64,000 bases of DNA from DATARH01 sp963746885 (lineage in GTDB: Bacteria > Pseudomonadota > Alphaproteobacteria > ATCC43930 > CGMCC-115725). The stretch lies in NCBI GenBank assembly GCA_963746885.1, contig CAVVDM010000011.1, forward strand, positions 62,001-126,000, read 5' to 3'. The translations under genes were made by a program, and so were the position numbers. Below, in pieces: positions 57,224 to 64,000 of the stretch. How positions within the stretch are numbered: position 1 is the stretch's first letter; every line of letters begins with the position of its first letter. The notes under the pieces were generated by a model. That model had not been told where the DNA came from. It saw only the letters and a list, made by a program, of their open reading frames with translations, and did no database searches.

Positions 57224-58632
57224 ATGCCGCAACCGCAGACGCTGTTCGACAAGATTTGGGCCAGCCACGTCGTCGCCCCGCAGGGCGAAGGCACCTACCT
57301 GATCTATATCGATTTGCACCTGATCCATGAGGTGACGACGCCGCAAGCCTTCGAGGGGCTTAAGCTCGCCGGGCGCAAGGTGCGCCGGCCTGACGCGACG
57401 ATGGCGGTTGCCGACCACAACATCCCGACCACCAACCGCGCCGCCGGCATCGACGAGCCGGAGTCGAAGCTGCAGGTGGATACGCTCGAGCGCAACGTGC
57501 GCGAGTTCGGCGTGCCGTATTTCCCGATCGACAGCATCAACCAGGGCATCGTCCACATCATCGGCCCCGAGCAGGGTCTGTCGCAGCCGGGCATGACGAT
57601 CGTGTGCGGCGACAGCCACACCGCGACGCACGGCGCGCTCGGCGCGCTCGCCTTCGGCATCGGCACCTCCGAGGTCGAGCATGTGCTGGCGACGCAGACG
57701 CTGATCCAGGCGCCGGCCAAGAACATGCTCGTCGAGGTCAACGGCACGCTCGGCGCCGGGGTCAGCCCGAAGGACGTGATCCTCGCGATCATCGGCAAGA
57801 TCGGCACCGCGGGCGGCACCGGCCACGTCATCGAATATGCCGGCTCGACCTTCCGCGCGATGTCGATGGAAGGCCGCATGACGGTGTGCAACATGACGAT
57901 CGAGGGCGGCGCCCGCGCCGGCCTCGTCGCGCCGGACGAAACCACCTTCGCCTATGTCAAGGGCCGCCCCTACGCGCCGAAGGGCGCCGCCTGGGAGCAG
58001 GCGCTGGCCTATTGGCGCACCCTCCCCTCCGACCCCGGCGCGCATTACGACAAGAAGACGGCGCTCGACGCGTCGGACATCGCGCCGCACGTCACCTGGG
58101 GCACCAACCCGGAGCAGACCTTGCCGATCACCGGCCGCGTGCCCAATCCGGCCGAAGTCGACGACCCGCTTGAAGCGCGCCGCGATGGAGCGCGCGCTGC
58201 AGTACATGCAGCTTGCAGCCGAATACGCCGCTGATCGAGATCCCGGTGCAGCGCGTGTTTATCGGCTCGTGCACCAACAGCCGCATCGAGGATCTGCGCG
58301 CCGCCGCGGCGATCGCCAAGGGCCGCAAAGTGGCCGACGGCGTGCAGGCGCTGGTCGTGCCGGGGTCCGGCCTCGTCAAGCATCAGGCCGAGGAGGAGGG
58401 GCTCGACCGCATTTTCCTCGAAGCCGGCTTCGAGTGGCGCGAGCCGGGCTGCTCCAACTGCATGTCGATGAACAACGACCGGGCCGAGCACGGCGAGCGC
58501 ATCGCCTCGACCTCGAACCGCAATTTCGAGGGACGCCAGGGCAAGAACGCCAAGACCCATCTGGTCGGCCCGGCCATGGCCGCCGCCGCCGCCGTCACCG
58601 GCCACCTCGCCGACGTGCGGCAATTGGGCTGA
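57224..58632 (+). CDS. leuC: 3-isopropylmalate dehydratase large subunit (two frameshifts)
   Basis: LeuC with LeuD isomerises isopropylmalate in leucine synthesis. The protein has TLFDKIWASHVV, the first cluster cysteine in VCGDSHTATHGALGALAFG and, after the shifts, VFIGSCTNSRIEDLRAAA with GCSNCMSMNND supplying the other two cysteines. Breaks near 58161 (extra T in CCGCTTGAAG) and 58212 (extra T in CAGCTTGCAG) restore DPLKRAAMERALQYMQLQPN. About 469 residues after repair. GCAGGAG precedes the ATG. Confidence 0.94.
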
Positions 58633-58655
58633 CGGTCAACGAAAAGGGGCATGTG

Positions 58656-59288
58656 ATGGAAAAGTTCACGCAATTGACCGGGGTCGCGGCGCCGATGCCG
58701 ATGATCAACATCGACACCGACAAGATCTTTCCGGCGATCTACCTCAAGACGATCAAGCGCACCGGCCTCGCGAAGTGGCTGTTCCAGGAGATCCGCTTCC
58801 GCGCGGACGGTTCGGAGAATCCGGATTTCGTGCTGAACCAGGGGCCCTACCGCAAGGCTCAGATCCTGGTCGCCGGCGACAATTTCGGCTGCGGCTCGAG
58901 CCGCGAGCACGCGCCTTGGGCGTTGACCGATTTCGGCATCAAATGCGTGATCGCGCCGAGCTTTGCCGACATTTTCTACAACAACTGCTTCAAGAACGGC
59001 CTGTTGCCGATCGCGCTGCCCAAGGAGATCGTCGACCAGCTGATGGACGACGCCAAGAAAGGCGCCAACGCGGTGCTGACGATCGACCTCGAAAGCCAGA
59101 CGATCTCGCGGCCGGACGGCGAAAAGGTGCATTTCGAGATCGACCCGTTCCGCAAGCACTGCCTGCTGAACGGGCTCGACGATATCGGCCTGACCGAGCA
59201 GAAGGGTACGGAGATCGCCGATTACGAGAAGAAAGCGCACGCGTCGCGGCCCTGGGTCTTCGGTTTGACCGAACAGGCCGGGGCGTAA
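58656..59288 (+). CDS. leuD: 3-isopropylmalate dehydratase small subunit
   Basis: This 210-residue partner of LeuC is intact: MINIDTDKIFPAIYLKTIKR, GDNFGCGSSREHAPWAL and SFADIFYNNCFKNGLLPI. The start ATG at 58656 lies 24 bases after leuC, and leuB starts 3 bases after its stop. Confidence 0.96.
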   Translation: MEKFTQLTGVAAPMPMINIDTDKIFPAIYLKTIKRTGLAKWLFQEIRFRADGSENPDFVLNQGPYRKAQILVAGDNFGCGSSREHAPWALTDFGIKCVIAPSFADIFYNNCFKNGLLPIALPKEIVDQLMDDAKKGANAVLTIDLESQTISRPDGEKVHFEIDPFRKHCLLNGLDDIGLTEQKGTEIADYEKKAHASRPWVFGLTEQAGA

Positions 59289-59290
59289 CC

Positions 59291-60410
59291 ATGGCGCAGG
59301 GCAGCGGCGCCAACCGGCAGGTCCTGGTCCTTCCCGGCGACGGCATCGGCCCCGAGATCATGCGCGAGGTCATGCGCGTGATCGAGTTCTTCGACCGGCG
59401 CCATATCGCCAGCTTCGATGTCGAGGAGGGGCTGGTCGGCGGCGCCGCCTACGACGCCTCCGGCATGCCGTTGACCGACGCGACGATGGCCCAGGCGATG
59501 GCAGCGGACGCGGTACTGTTCGGCTCGGTCGGCGGCCCGAAATGGGAGACGCTGCCGTTCGAATTGCAGCCGGAGCGCGGCCTGCTGCGCCTGCGCAAGG
59601 ACATGGACCTGTTCGCCAATCTGCGCCCTGCGGTGGTGTTCGAAGCGCTGGCCGACGCCTCGGCCTTGAAGCACGAGCTGGTCGCCGGGCTCGATCTGAT
59701 GATCGTGCGCGAACTGACCGGCGGCATCTATTTCGGCGACCCGCGCGGCATCGAGACGTTGCCGGACGGCTCGCGCCGCGGCATCAACACCGAGGTCTAT
59801 ACCGAAGCCGAGATCGAGCGCGTCGTGCGCGCCGGCTTCGACCTCGCATTGAAGCGCCAGCACCGCCTCACCGAGGTGGACAAGGCCAACGTGATGGAAT
59901 CGGGCGTGCTGTGGCGCGAGGTGGCGCGACCGGGTGCACGCCGACTATCCGGATGTCGAGCTGTCCTTCATGTATGCCGACAATTGCGCGATGCAGCTGG
60001 TGCGCAACCCGAAGCAGTTCGATGTGATCGTCACCAGCAATCTGTTCGGCGACATCCTGTCGGATTGCGCGGCGATGCTGACCGGCTCGCTCGGCATGCT
60101 GCCTTCGGCTTCGTTGGGCGCGGCCGATGCGACCGGACGGCGCCGTGGCGCTCTACGAGCCGGTGCACGGCAGCGCCCCCGACATCGCCGGCAAGGGCGT
60201 CGCCAACCCGCTCGCCTGCATCCTCTCCTTCGCGATGATGCTGCGCTATTCGTTCGACCTCGCCGAGGAAGCGACCTGGTCGAGAACGCAGTACGCCGGA
60301 CCCTCGCCTCGGGGGCGCGCACCGCCGACATCCTGCAGCCCGGCATGGCCCGCGTGTCGACCCGGGAGATGGGCGACGCGATCCTCAAAGAGCTGGGAAA
60401 GGCCGTATAA
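59291..60410 (+). CDS. leuB: 3-isopropylmalate dehydrogenase (three frameshifts)
   Basis: LeuB oxidises isopropylmalate with NAD. VLVLPGDGIGPEIMREVMRV, AVLFGSVGGPKWETLP, RELTGGIYFGDPRG and NLFGDILSDCAAMLTGSLGM are family motifs; YEPVHGSAPDIAGKGVANPL comes before the C-terminus. Breaks near 59931 (extra C in GCGACCGGG), 60135 (extra C in GCGACCGGACGG) and 60276 (one base missing in GCGACCTGG). Repaired length is about 372 residues. It ends the leucine cluster and is convergent with the membrane-protein gene. Confidence 0.94.
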
Positions 60411-60424
60411 GGAAAGGATCGGTC

Positions 60425-61078
60425 TTAGGTCAGCCGGTCCTCGACGCGCTCGGCAATAATCGGCCGCCCGAGGCTCCGGCTGTACCGGTCGAGCCGCTCG
60501 CGCATGCCGGCATCGCCCTTCTGCAGGTGCAGGATCAGCGTCTTGGCCGGCTCTCCGGGATGCACCAGTTCGATCCAGTGGTACTCGGTTACGACCGGCG
60601 CGGCGCGCCGCCGATATTCCGTCGTCTCGCCGAGCTGCAGCTTCATGTACCACTGCGTCACCGCGTGATAGTGCCAGGCCAGACCCGAGAAGGAAGCAAT
60701 CGGCGCGGTCCACTGCCAGCGTGGCGCGCGGATGCCGCCTTCCTGCACCGTCACCTCGCCGTCGGCAAAACGCGCCAGCAGACGTTTGGGCAGGATCGTG
60801 AGAACGGCCCATAGCGCTGCGGCGGCAACGAGTGCGAGAACCGCCTCGATCCGGTCCCCGGAATTGACGGTGCCGAAGCCGAATGCGCTGAGTACAACGA
60901 GTGCCATGAAGAACGGAATCGCCAGCAGCGCAAACCGCCGCACCCGCGCAAAGCCCGGCGCCGGCGCAACCGTCAGGACCGCCGGCGTCGCATCAGGGAC
61001 AAAACTCGGCGGCGACAGCGAATAGCGGATAAAGCTCAGCAGCTTGCGCCATTCCGGGCCGACTGTGACCGTGTTCAT
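60425..61078 (-). CDS. Predicted membrane protein of unknown function
   Basis: This 217-residue protein has two adjacent membrane helices at about residues 48-66 (FALLAIPFFMALVVLSAFGF) and 77-95, then a C-terminal soluble domain with WQWTAPIASFSGLAWHYH and HWIELVHPGEPAKTLILHLQ. The soluble part looks like a beta-rich PH-type domain. I do not recognise the family. It lies 14 bases from the leuB stop, convergent, and 45 bases before the alcohol dehydrogenase gene stop on the same strand. Confidence 0.75.
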   Translation of the reverse strand: MNTVTVGPEWRKLLSFIRYSLSPPSFVPDATPAVLTVAPAPGFARVRRFALLAIPFFMALVVLSAFGFGTVNSGDRIEAVLALVAAAALWAVLTILPKRLLARFADGEVTVQEGGIRAPRWQWTAPIASFSGLAWHYHAVTQWYMKLQLGETTEYRRRAAPVVTEYHWIELVHPGEPAKTLILHLQKGDAGMRERLDRYSRSLGRPIIAERVEDRLT

Positions 61079-61123
61079 GCGGACATGACCCTGCCCGCGT
61101 CCGCAGTGCCGACCGGCAGGCCG

Positions 61124-62295
61124 CTACCACGCCGCGTCGAGCAACTCGCGCACCACCGGAGGGCCGTCGATCTTGCGCGGGTTGGTGTGGATCCAGCGGT
61201 CGTGCATCGAGAGTTCGGCGATGCGGTCGAGCTGCTCGGGCTTGACGCCGACATCGCGCAGTCGGCCGGGCAGGCCGAGCCCGGCGATCAACCCCGCGAC
61301 CACATCGCCGGCCGGCTGGCCGGGCCGGCCGAGCGCCTCGCTGACCAATGCCTGCCGGTCGGCATTGACCGCCGCATTGAAGCGCAGCACGTGCGGCAGC
61401 ATCACGCACGAGGTATAGCCGTGCGGCACATGCGCGGTGCCGCCGAGCACATGGCCGATGCCGTGGCTCGCCCCCTTGGGAACGCCGGTCTGCGAGCCGA
61501 CCATCGACATCCAGGCGCCGAGCTGGGCGTCGAGCCGTGCGTCGATGTCGAGCGGGTCGGCCTTGACCCCGGATAGGCCGCGGCCGAGCAGCTTCAGCGC
61601 ATGGTATGAGGCGCCCTCCGAGATCGGCTGGCACTGCGGCGAGCAGATGTCCTCGACCGCATGGTCGACGGCGCGGATGCCGGTCGACAGGAACAGCCAT
61701 TCCGGCGTGTGGATCGTCGCGCGCGGGTCGAGCACGACGTGCTTCGGCATCATCAGCGGATGGCCGAAGCTCTCCTTGACGTGGCGCAGCGTGTCGGTGA
61801 CCCCGGCCTGGGCGGTGTATTCGCCGGCCGATAGCGTCGTCGGGATCGCGACAGTGCGCACTGTCGGCGCCTTCGCCTCAGGCCGCACGATCTTGCCATC
61901 GGCGCCGACCGTGGCGCGGTAATTATCCAACTGCGCCGGGTCGGTCGACGCCGTTGGCGAGGCAGAAGGCGACCATCTTGGCGGCGTCGGTCACCGAGCC
62001 GCCGCCCAGGGTCGCCAGCATATCGGCGCCGGCGGCGCGCGCCGCATTGGCCGCCGCGACAACATCGATCCGCGGCGTGTGCGAGCCGATCTTGGCGCAC
62101 ACCCCGGCAAGCCGGTTGCCGAGCGCCCGGCGCACCTGCGCAACCATGTCGGTTTCGCGGTTGAGCGTGCCGCTCGCCAGCAGAAACACCGAGTTGGCGC
62201 CCGCCTCCTCGACGCTGCTCCTTCAACGCCTCGGCGAACGGCCGGCCATAGATGACGCTTTCCATCGGCGGAAAACGATAGGTGCCGCTGAGCAT
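61124..62295 (-). CDS. Iron-containing alcohol dehydrogenase / maleylacetate-reductase-like (two frameshifts)
   Basis: The parts in order are MLSGTYRFPPMESVIYGRPF, the NAD loop MLATLGGGSVTDAAKMVAF, VAIPTTLSAGEYTAQAGV, STGIRAVDHAVEDIC and the metal-binding PKGASHGIGHVLGGTAHVPHG. Breaks near 62219 (extra C in CAGCGTCGAGG, coding strand) and 61945 (extra C in GTCGACCGACCC) restore GVDDPAQLDNY. The length of about 390 residues fits the maleylacetate-reductase branch. AGGAGG precedes the ATG at 62293-62295. The SDR gene ends 9 bases upstream on the same strand. Confidence 0.88.
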
Positions 62296-62304
62296 GGGAA
62301 CCTC

Positions 62305-63054
62305 CTAGCGCGCGAGATAGCCGCCGTCGACCGGCAGCGTGACGCCGGTGATGTAGCGAGCCATGTCCGAAGCGAGAAACACCGCGGGCTGCGCGATGTC
62401 CTCGGGTGTGCCGATGCGGCCGAGCGGGATGCGTCCGGTGAAATTGGCCATGTATTCGGCATTCTGCCGCGCGTCGGCGTTGAGCGGCGTCGCGGTGAAG
62501 CCGGGGCCGATCGCGTTGACCCGTATCCCCATCGGCGACAACTCGATCGCCAGCGCCTTGGTCAGCAGCCGGACGCCGCCCTTCGACGTCGTATAGGCGG
62601 CCGAATTCGGCAAGGCGACAAACGACTGGATCGAGCCGATATTGATGATCGCGCCGCGCGTTTCGCGCAACTGGTCGAGAAACGCTGTCACCATGTTGTA
62701 GGGGCCGTCGAGGTTGACGGCCAGGATGTCGTCCCAATCGCGCCGGGCGTTGGCGTCGGTGACCTTGCCGCGTCGGATGATGCCGGCGTTGTTGACCAGG
62801 ATTTCGATCGGCCCGATCTCGTCGCGCACTTTGACGGCGAGCGCATCGCAGGCGTCGCGGTCGGTAACGTCGCACACCAGCCCGGCGGCATCGCCACCGA
62901 CCGCCTTGGCGACGCGCACCGCGGCGCCGACATTGAGGTCGACCGAGACGATCCGCGCGCCGGCCGCGGCCATCGCTACCGCGATCGCCTCGCCAATCCC
63001 CGATCCGGCGCCGGTGACGAGCGCAATCCGGCCATCAAGCAAGCCTGGCATCAT
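62305..63054 (-). CDS. Short-chain dehydrogenase/reductase
   Basis: This 249-residue classical SDR has the nucleotide loop ALVTGAGSGIGEAIA, D in SVDLN favouring NAD, ILVNNAGI and the catalytic S in IINIGSIQSF with Y-x-x-x-K in AAYTTSKGG. PVDGG closes the fold. Two adjacent ATGs (63052-63054 and 63049-63051) could start it. With the alcohol dehydrogenase it forms a two-gene oxidation unit of unknown substrate. Confidence 0.93.
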   Translation of the reverse strand: MMPGLLDGRIALVTGAGSGIGEAIAVAMAAAGARIVSVDLNVGAAVRVAKAVGGDAAGLVCDVTDRDACDALAVKVRDEIGPIEILVNNAGIIRRGKVTDANARRDWDDILAVNLDGPYNMVTAFLDQLRETRGAIINIGSIQSFVALPNSAAYTTSKGGVRLLTKALAIELSPMGIRVNAIGPGFTATPLNADARQNAEYMANFTGRIPLGRIGTPEDIAQPAVFLASDMARYITGVTLPVDGGYLAR

Positions 63055-63137
63055 CAGAACTCCGTCCAGAATGGCTTACCCGACAATCGCGAGCGGCCGA
63101 ACGGCCTCGGGAATGCCGGCTGCATTCGTATGCAGCA

Positions 63138-63539
63138 TCAGAACAAGGTTTCGAAGCGCTCGTCTACCGGTACCCGGTAGCCGTCGGCCAGCCGGTTGGT
63201 TTCGTTGGCCATGCCCACGACCGCGATCAGTTCGCCGAGCATCTCTTTACTCATGCCGAGCCGCTTTGCCGCCGCGCCGTGCGAAGCGGTGCAGTATTGG
63301 CAGCCATTGCTGACGCTGACCGCGAGGTAAATCAACTCCTTGGTCAGCGGGTCAAGCGCCCCCGGCGCCATGACCTCCTTCAAGCTCTCCCAGGTGCGCT
63401 TCAGGGTCGGCGGGTGGTTCGCCAAGGCGCGCCAGAAATTGTTGATCCAGTTCGTCTTGCGGCTCGTCTTGATGTCATCGAACACGCTGCGCACCTCGGG
63501 GCTCGCCGCGTTTTCATCGATCAGCGGGACCGTCGCCAT
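63138..63539 (-). CDS. AhpD/carboxymuconolactone-decarboxylase-family protein
   Basis: This 133-residue helical protein has the CxxC site and histidine of the AhpD-like group in SVSNGCQYCTASHGAAAKRL. The start VPLIDENAASPEVRSVFDDI is also typical of this family. Such proteins are disulfide reductases or peroxidase partners. GGAGG lies 9 bases before the ATG at 63537-63539; the frame is open further upstream. It is divergent from asd. Confidence 0.88.
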   Translation of the reverse strand: MATVPLIDENAASPEVRSVFDDIKTSRKTNWINNFWRALANHPPTLKRTWESLKEVMAPGALDPLTKELIYLAVSVSNGCQYCTASHGAAAKRLGMSKEMLGELIAVVGMANETNRLADGYRVPVDERFETLF

Positions 63540-63670
63540 GCTTCTCGCCCTCCGCGGTTCGTGCGCGCGCTCTGGATAATGCCGGCGGCGAGCGTCAGCA
63601 GCTTGTAATGCGCCGGCCGGCATCGTAAGTCAGCAGCCGGTCTTATCCCCAATCCGCCCGGAGTTTACAG

Positions 63671-64000
63671 ATGGGCTTTAAAGTAGCGGTGGTCGGCGCG
63701 ACCGGCAATGTCGGACGCGAGATGCTGGCCACCCTCGCCGAGCGCAAGTTTCCCGGCCGACGACGTCGTCGCGCTGGCGTCCTCGCGTCGATCGGCCGGG
63801 AGGTGTCATTCGGCGAGGACGACATCCTTCAGGTCCAGGCACTCGACACTTTCGACTTCAAGGGCATCGACATCGTGCTGTCGTCGCCGGGCAGCAAGGT
63901 CTCGGCGGCGTTCGCGCCGCGCGCCGCCAAGGCCGGCGCGGTCGTCATCGACAACACCTCGCACTTCCGCATGGACCCGGACGTGCCGCTGGTCGTGCCC
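63671..64000 (+). CDS. asd: Aspartate-semialdehyde dehydrogenase, N-terminal part (two frameshifts, runs off window end)
   Basis: Asd makes aspartate semialdehyde for lysine, threonine and methionine. KVAVVGATGNVGREMLATLA is the NADP loop, followed by FKGIDIVLSSPGSKVSAAFA and AGAVVIDNTSHFRMDPDVPL. Breaks near 63751 (extra base in TTTCCCGGCC) and 63788 (one base missing in CGCGTCGATC). The catalytic cysteine lies beyond the window. Confidence 0.92.
   Translation, partial: MGFKVAVVGATGNVGREMLATLAERKFPGRRRRRAGVLASIGREVSFGEDDILQVQALDTFDFKGIDIVLSSPGSKVSAAFAPRAAKAGAVVIDNTSHFRMDPDVPLVVP

Overview
This window comes from a high-GC alphaproteobacterium, most likely a member of the Rhodospirillales or a close relative. 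The evidence is gene order: hflK-hflC-DUF2065-degP next to serB-miaA-ilvB-ilvN-ilvC, and ffh-rpsP-rimM-trmD-rplS-leuC-leuD-leuB-asd, both typical of that class. Most of the window looks like ordinary chromosome. I found no rRNA, tRNA, CRISPR array, transposase or phage gene.

Layout. 1-8.7 kb: partial acetate kinase, a cupin-like protein, two TTC38-type tetratricopeptide paralogs flanking an acyl-CoA dehydrogenase, a four-rhodanese protein, a GlcG/HbpS-like protein and, most notably, a GrdB/PrdB-like gene with an in-frame UGA inside a U-P-V-C motif, followed by a good bacterial SECIS hairpin and a glutaredoxin. I read this gene as a selenoprotein. 8.9-16.9 kb: one-strand carbon-metabolism cluster (PEP synthase, small membrane protein, acetyl-CoA-synthetase-like ligase, 2-oxoacid dehydrogenase E1alpha/E1beta/E2, stand-alone acyl carrier protein). 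16.9-20.1 kb: translationally coupled AtuA / AtuA-C-like / small AtzG-like / amidase operon. 20.2-21.5 kb: a scarred patch with a CBS-domain stub, a low-GC segment and a DivK-like response regulator. 21.5-25.8 kb: apt and an Mla-type lipid transporter. 25.8-30.3 kb: unknown protein, PAP2 phosphatase, LLM monooxygenase and cobalt nitrile hydratase alpha/beta/P14K. 30.3-31.0 kb: guaA 3' stub, AT-rich island and repeats. 31.0-38 kb: HyuA joined in frame to glycogen synthase, then ilvCNB. 38-45 kb: miaA, serB, degP, DUF2065, hflCK, mrp. 45-53 kb: hydrolase, TauD-like oxygenase, secreted protein, RidA, GNAT, TVP38-like membrane protein with a flavoprotein, RlmI-type methyltransferase and a 5' gene stub. 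53.4-64 kb: ffh/ribosomal/leucine block, iron-dependent alcohol dehydrogenase, SDR, AhpD-like protein, partial asd.

Two features cut across the window. First, about thirty apparent single-base frameshifts interrupt otherwise intact genes, including essential ones (rplS, trmD, leuB, leuC, asd). Most are one-base insertions, often a C or T just before a G. I treat them as sequence errors and annotate those genes as full-length CDS spans, with the shifts listed. Second, several truncated genes (CBS protein, guaA, a MetE-like gene) and the glgA-hyuA fusion mark rearrangement or assembly junctions, two of them next to AT-rich DNA.

How genes work together: ackA, the ligase, PEP synthase and the dehydrogenase all act around pyruvate and acetyl-CoA. 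ilvBNC and leuCDB supply branched-chain amino acids. mlaEFD plus a lipoprotein move lipids between membranes. hflKC and DegP handle membrane and envelope protein quality. The selenoprotein, its glutaredoxin and the nearby rhodanese point to thiol/selenol redox chemistry.
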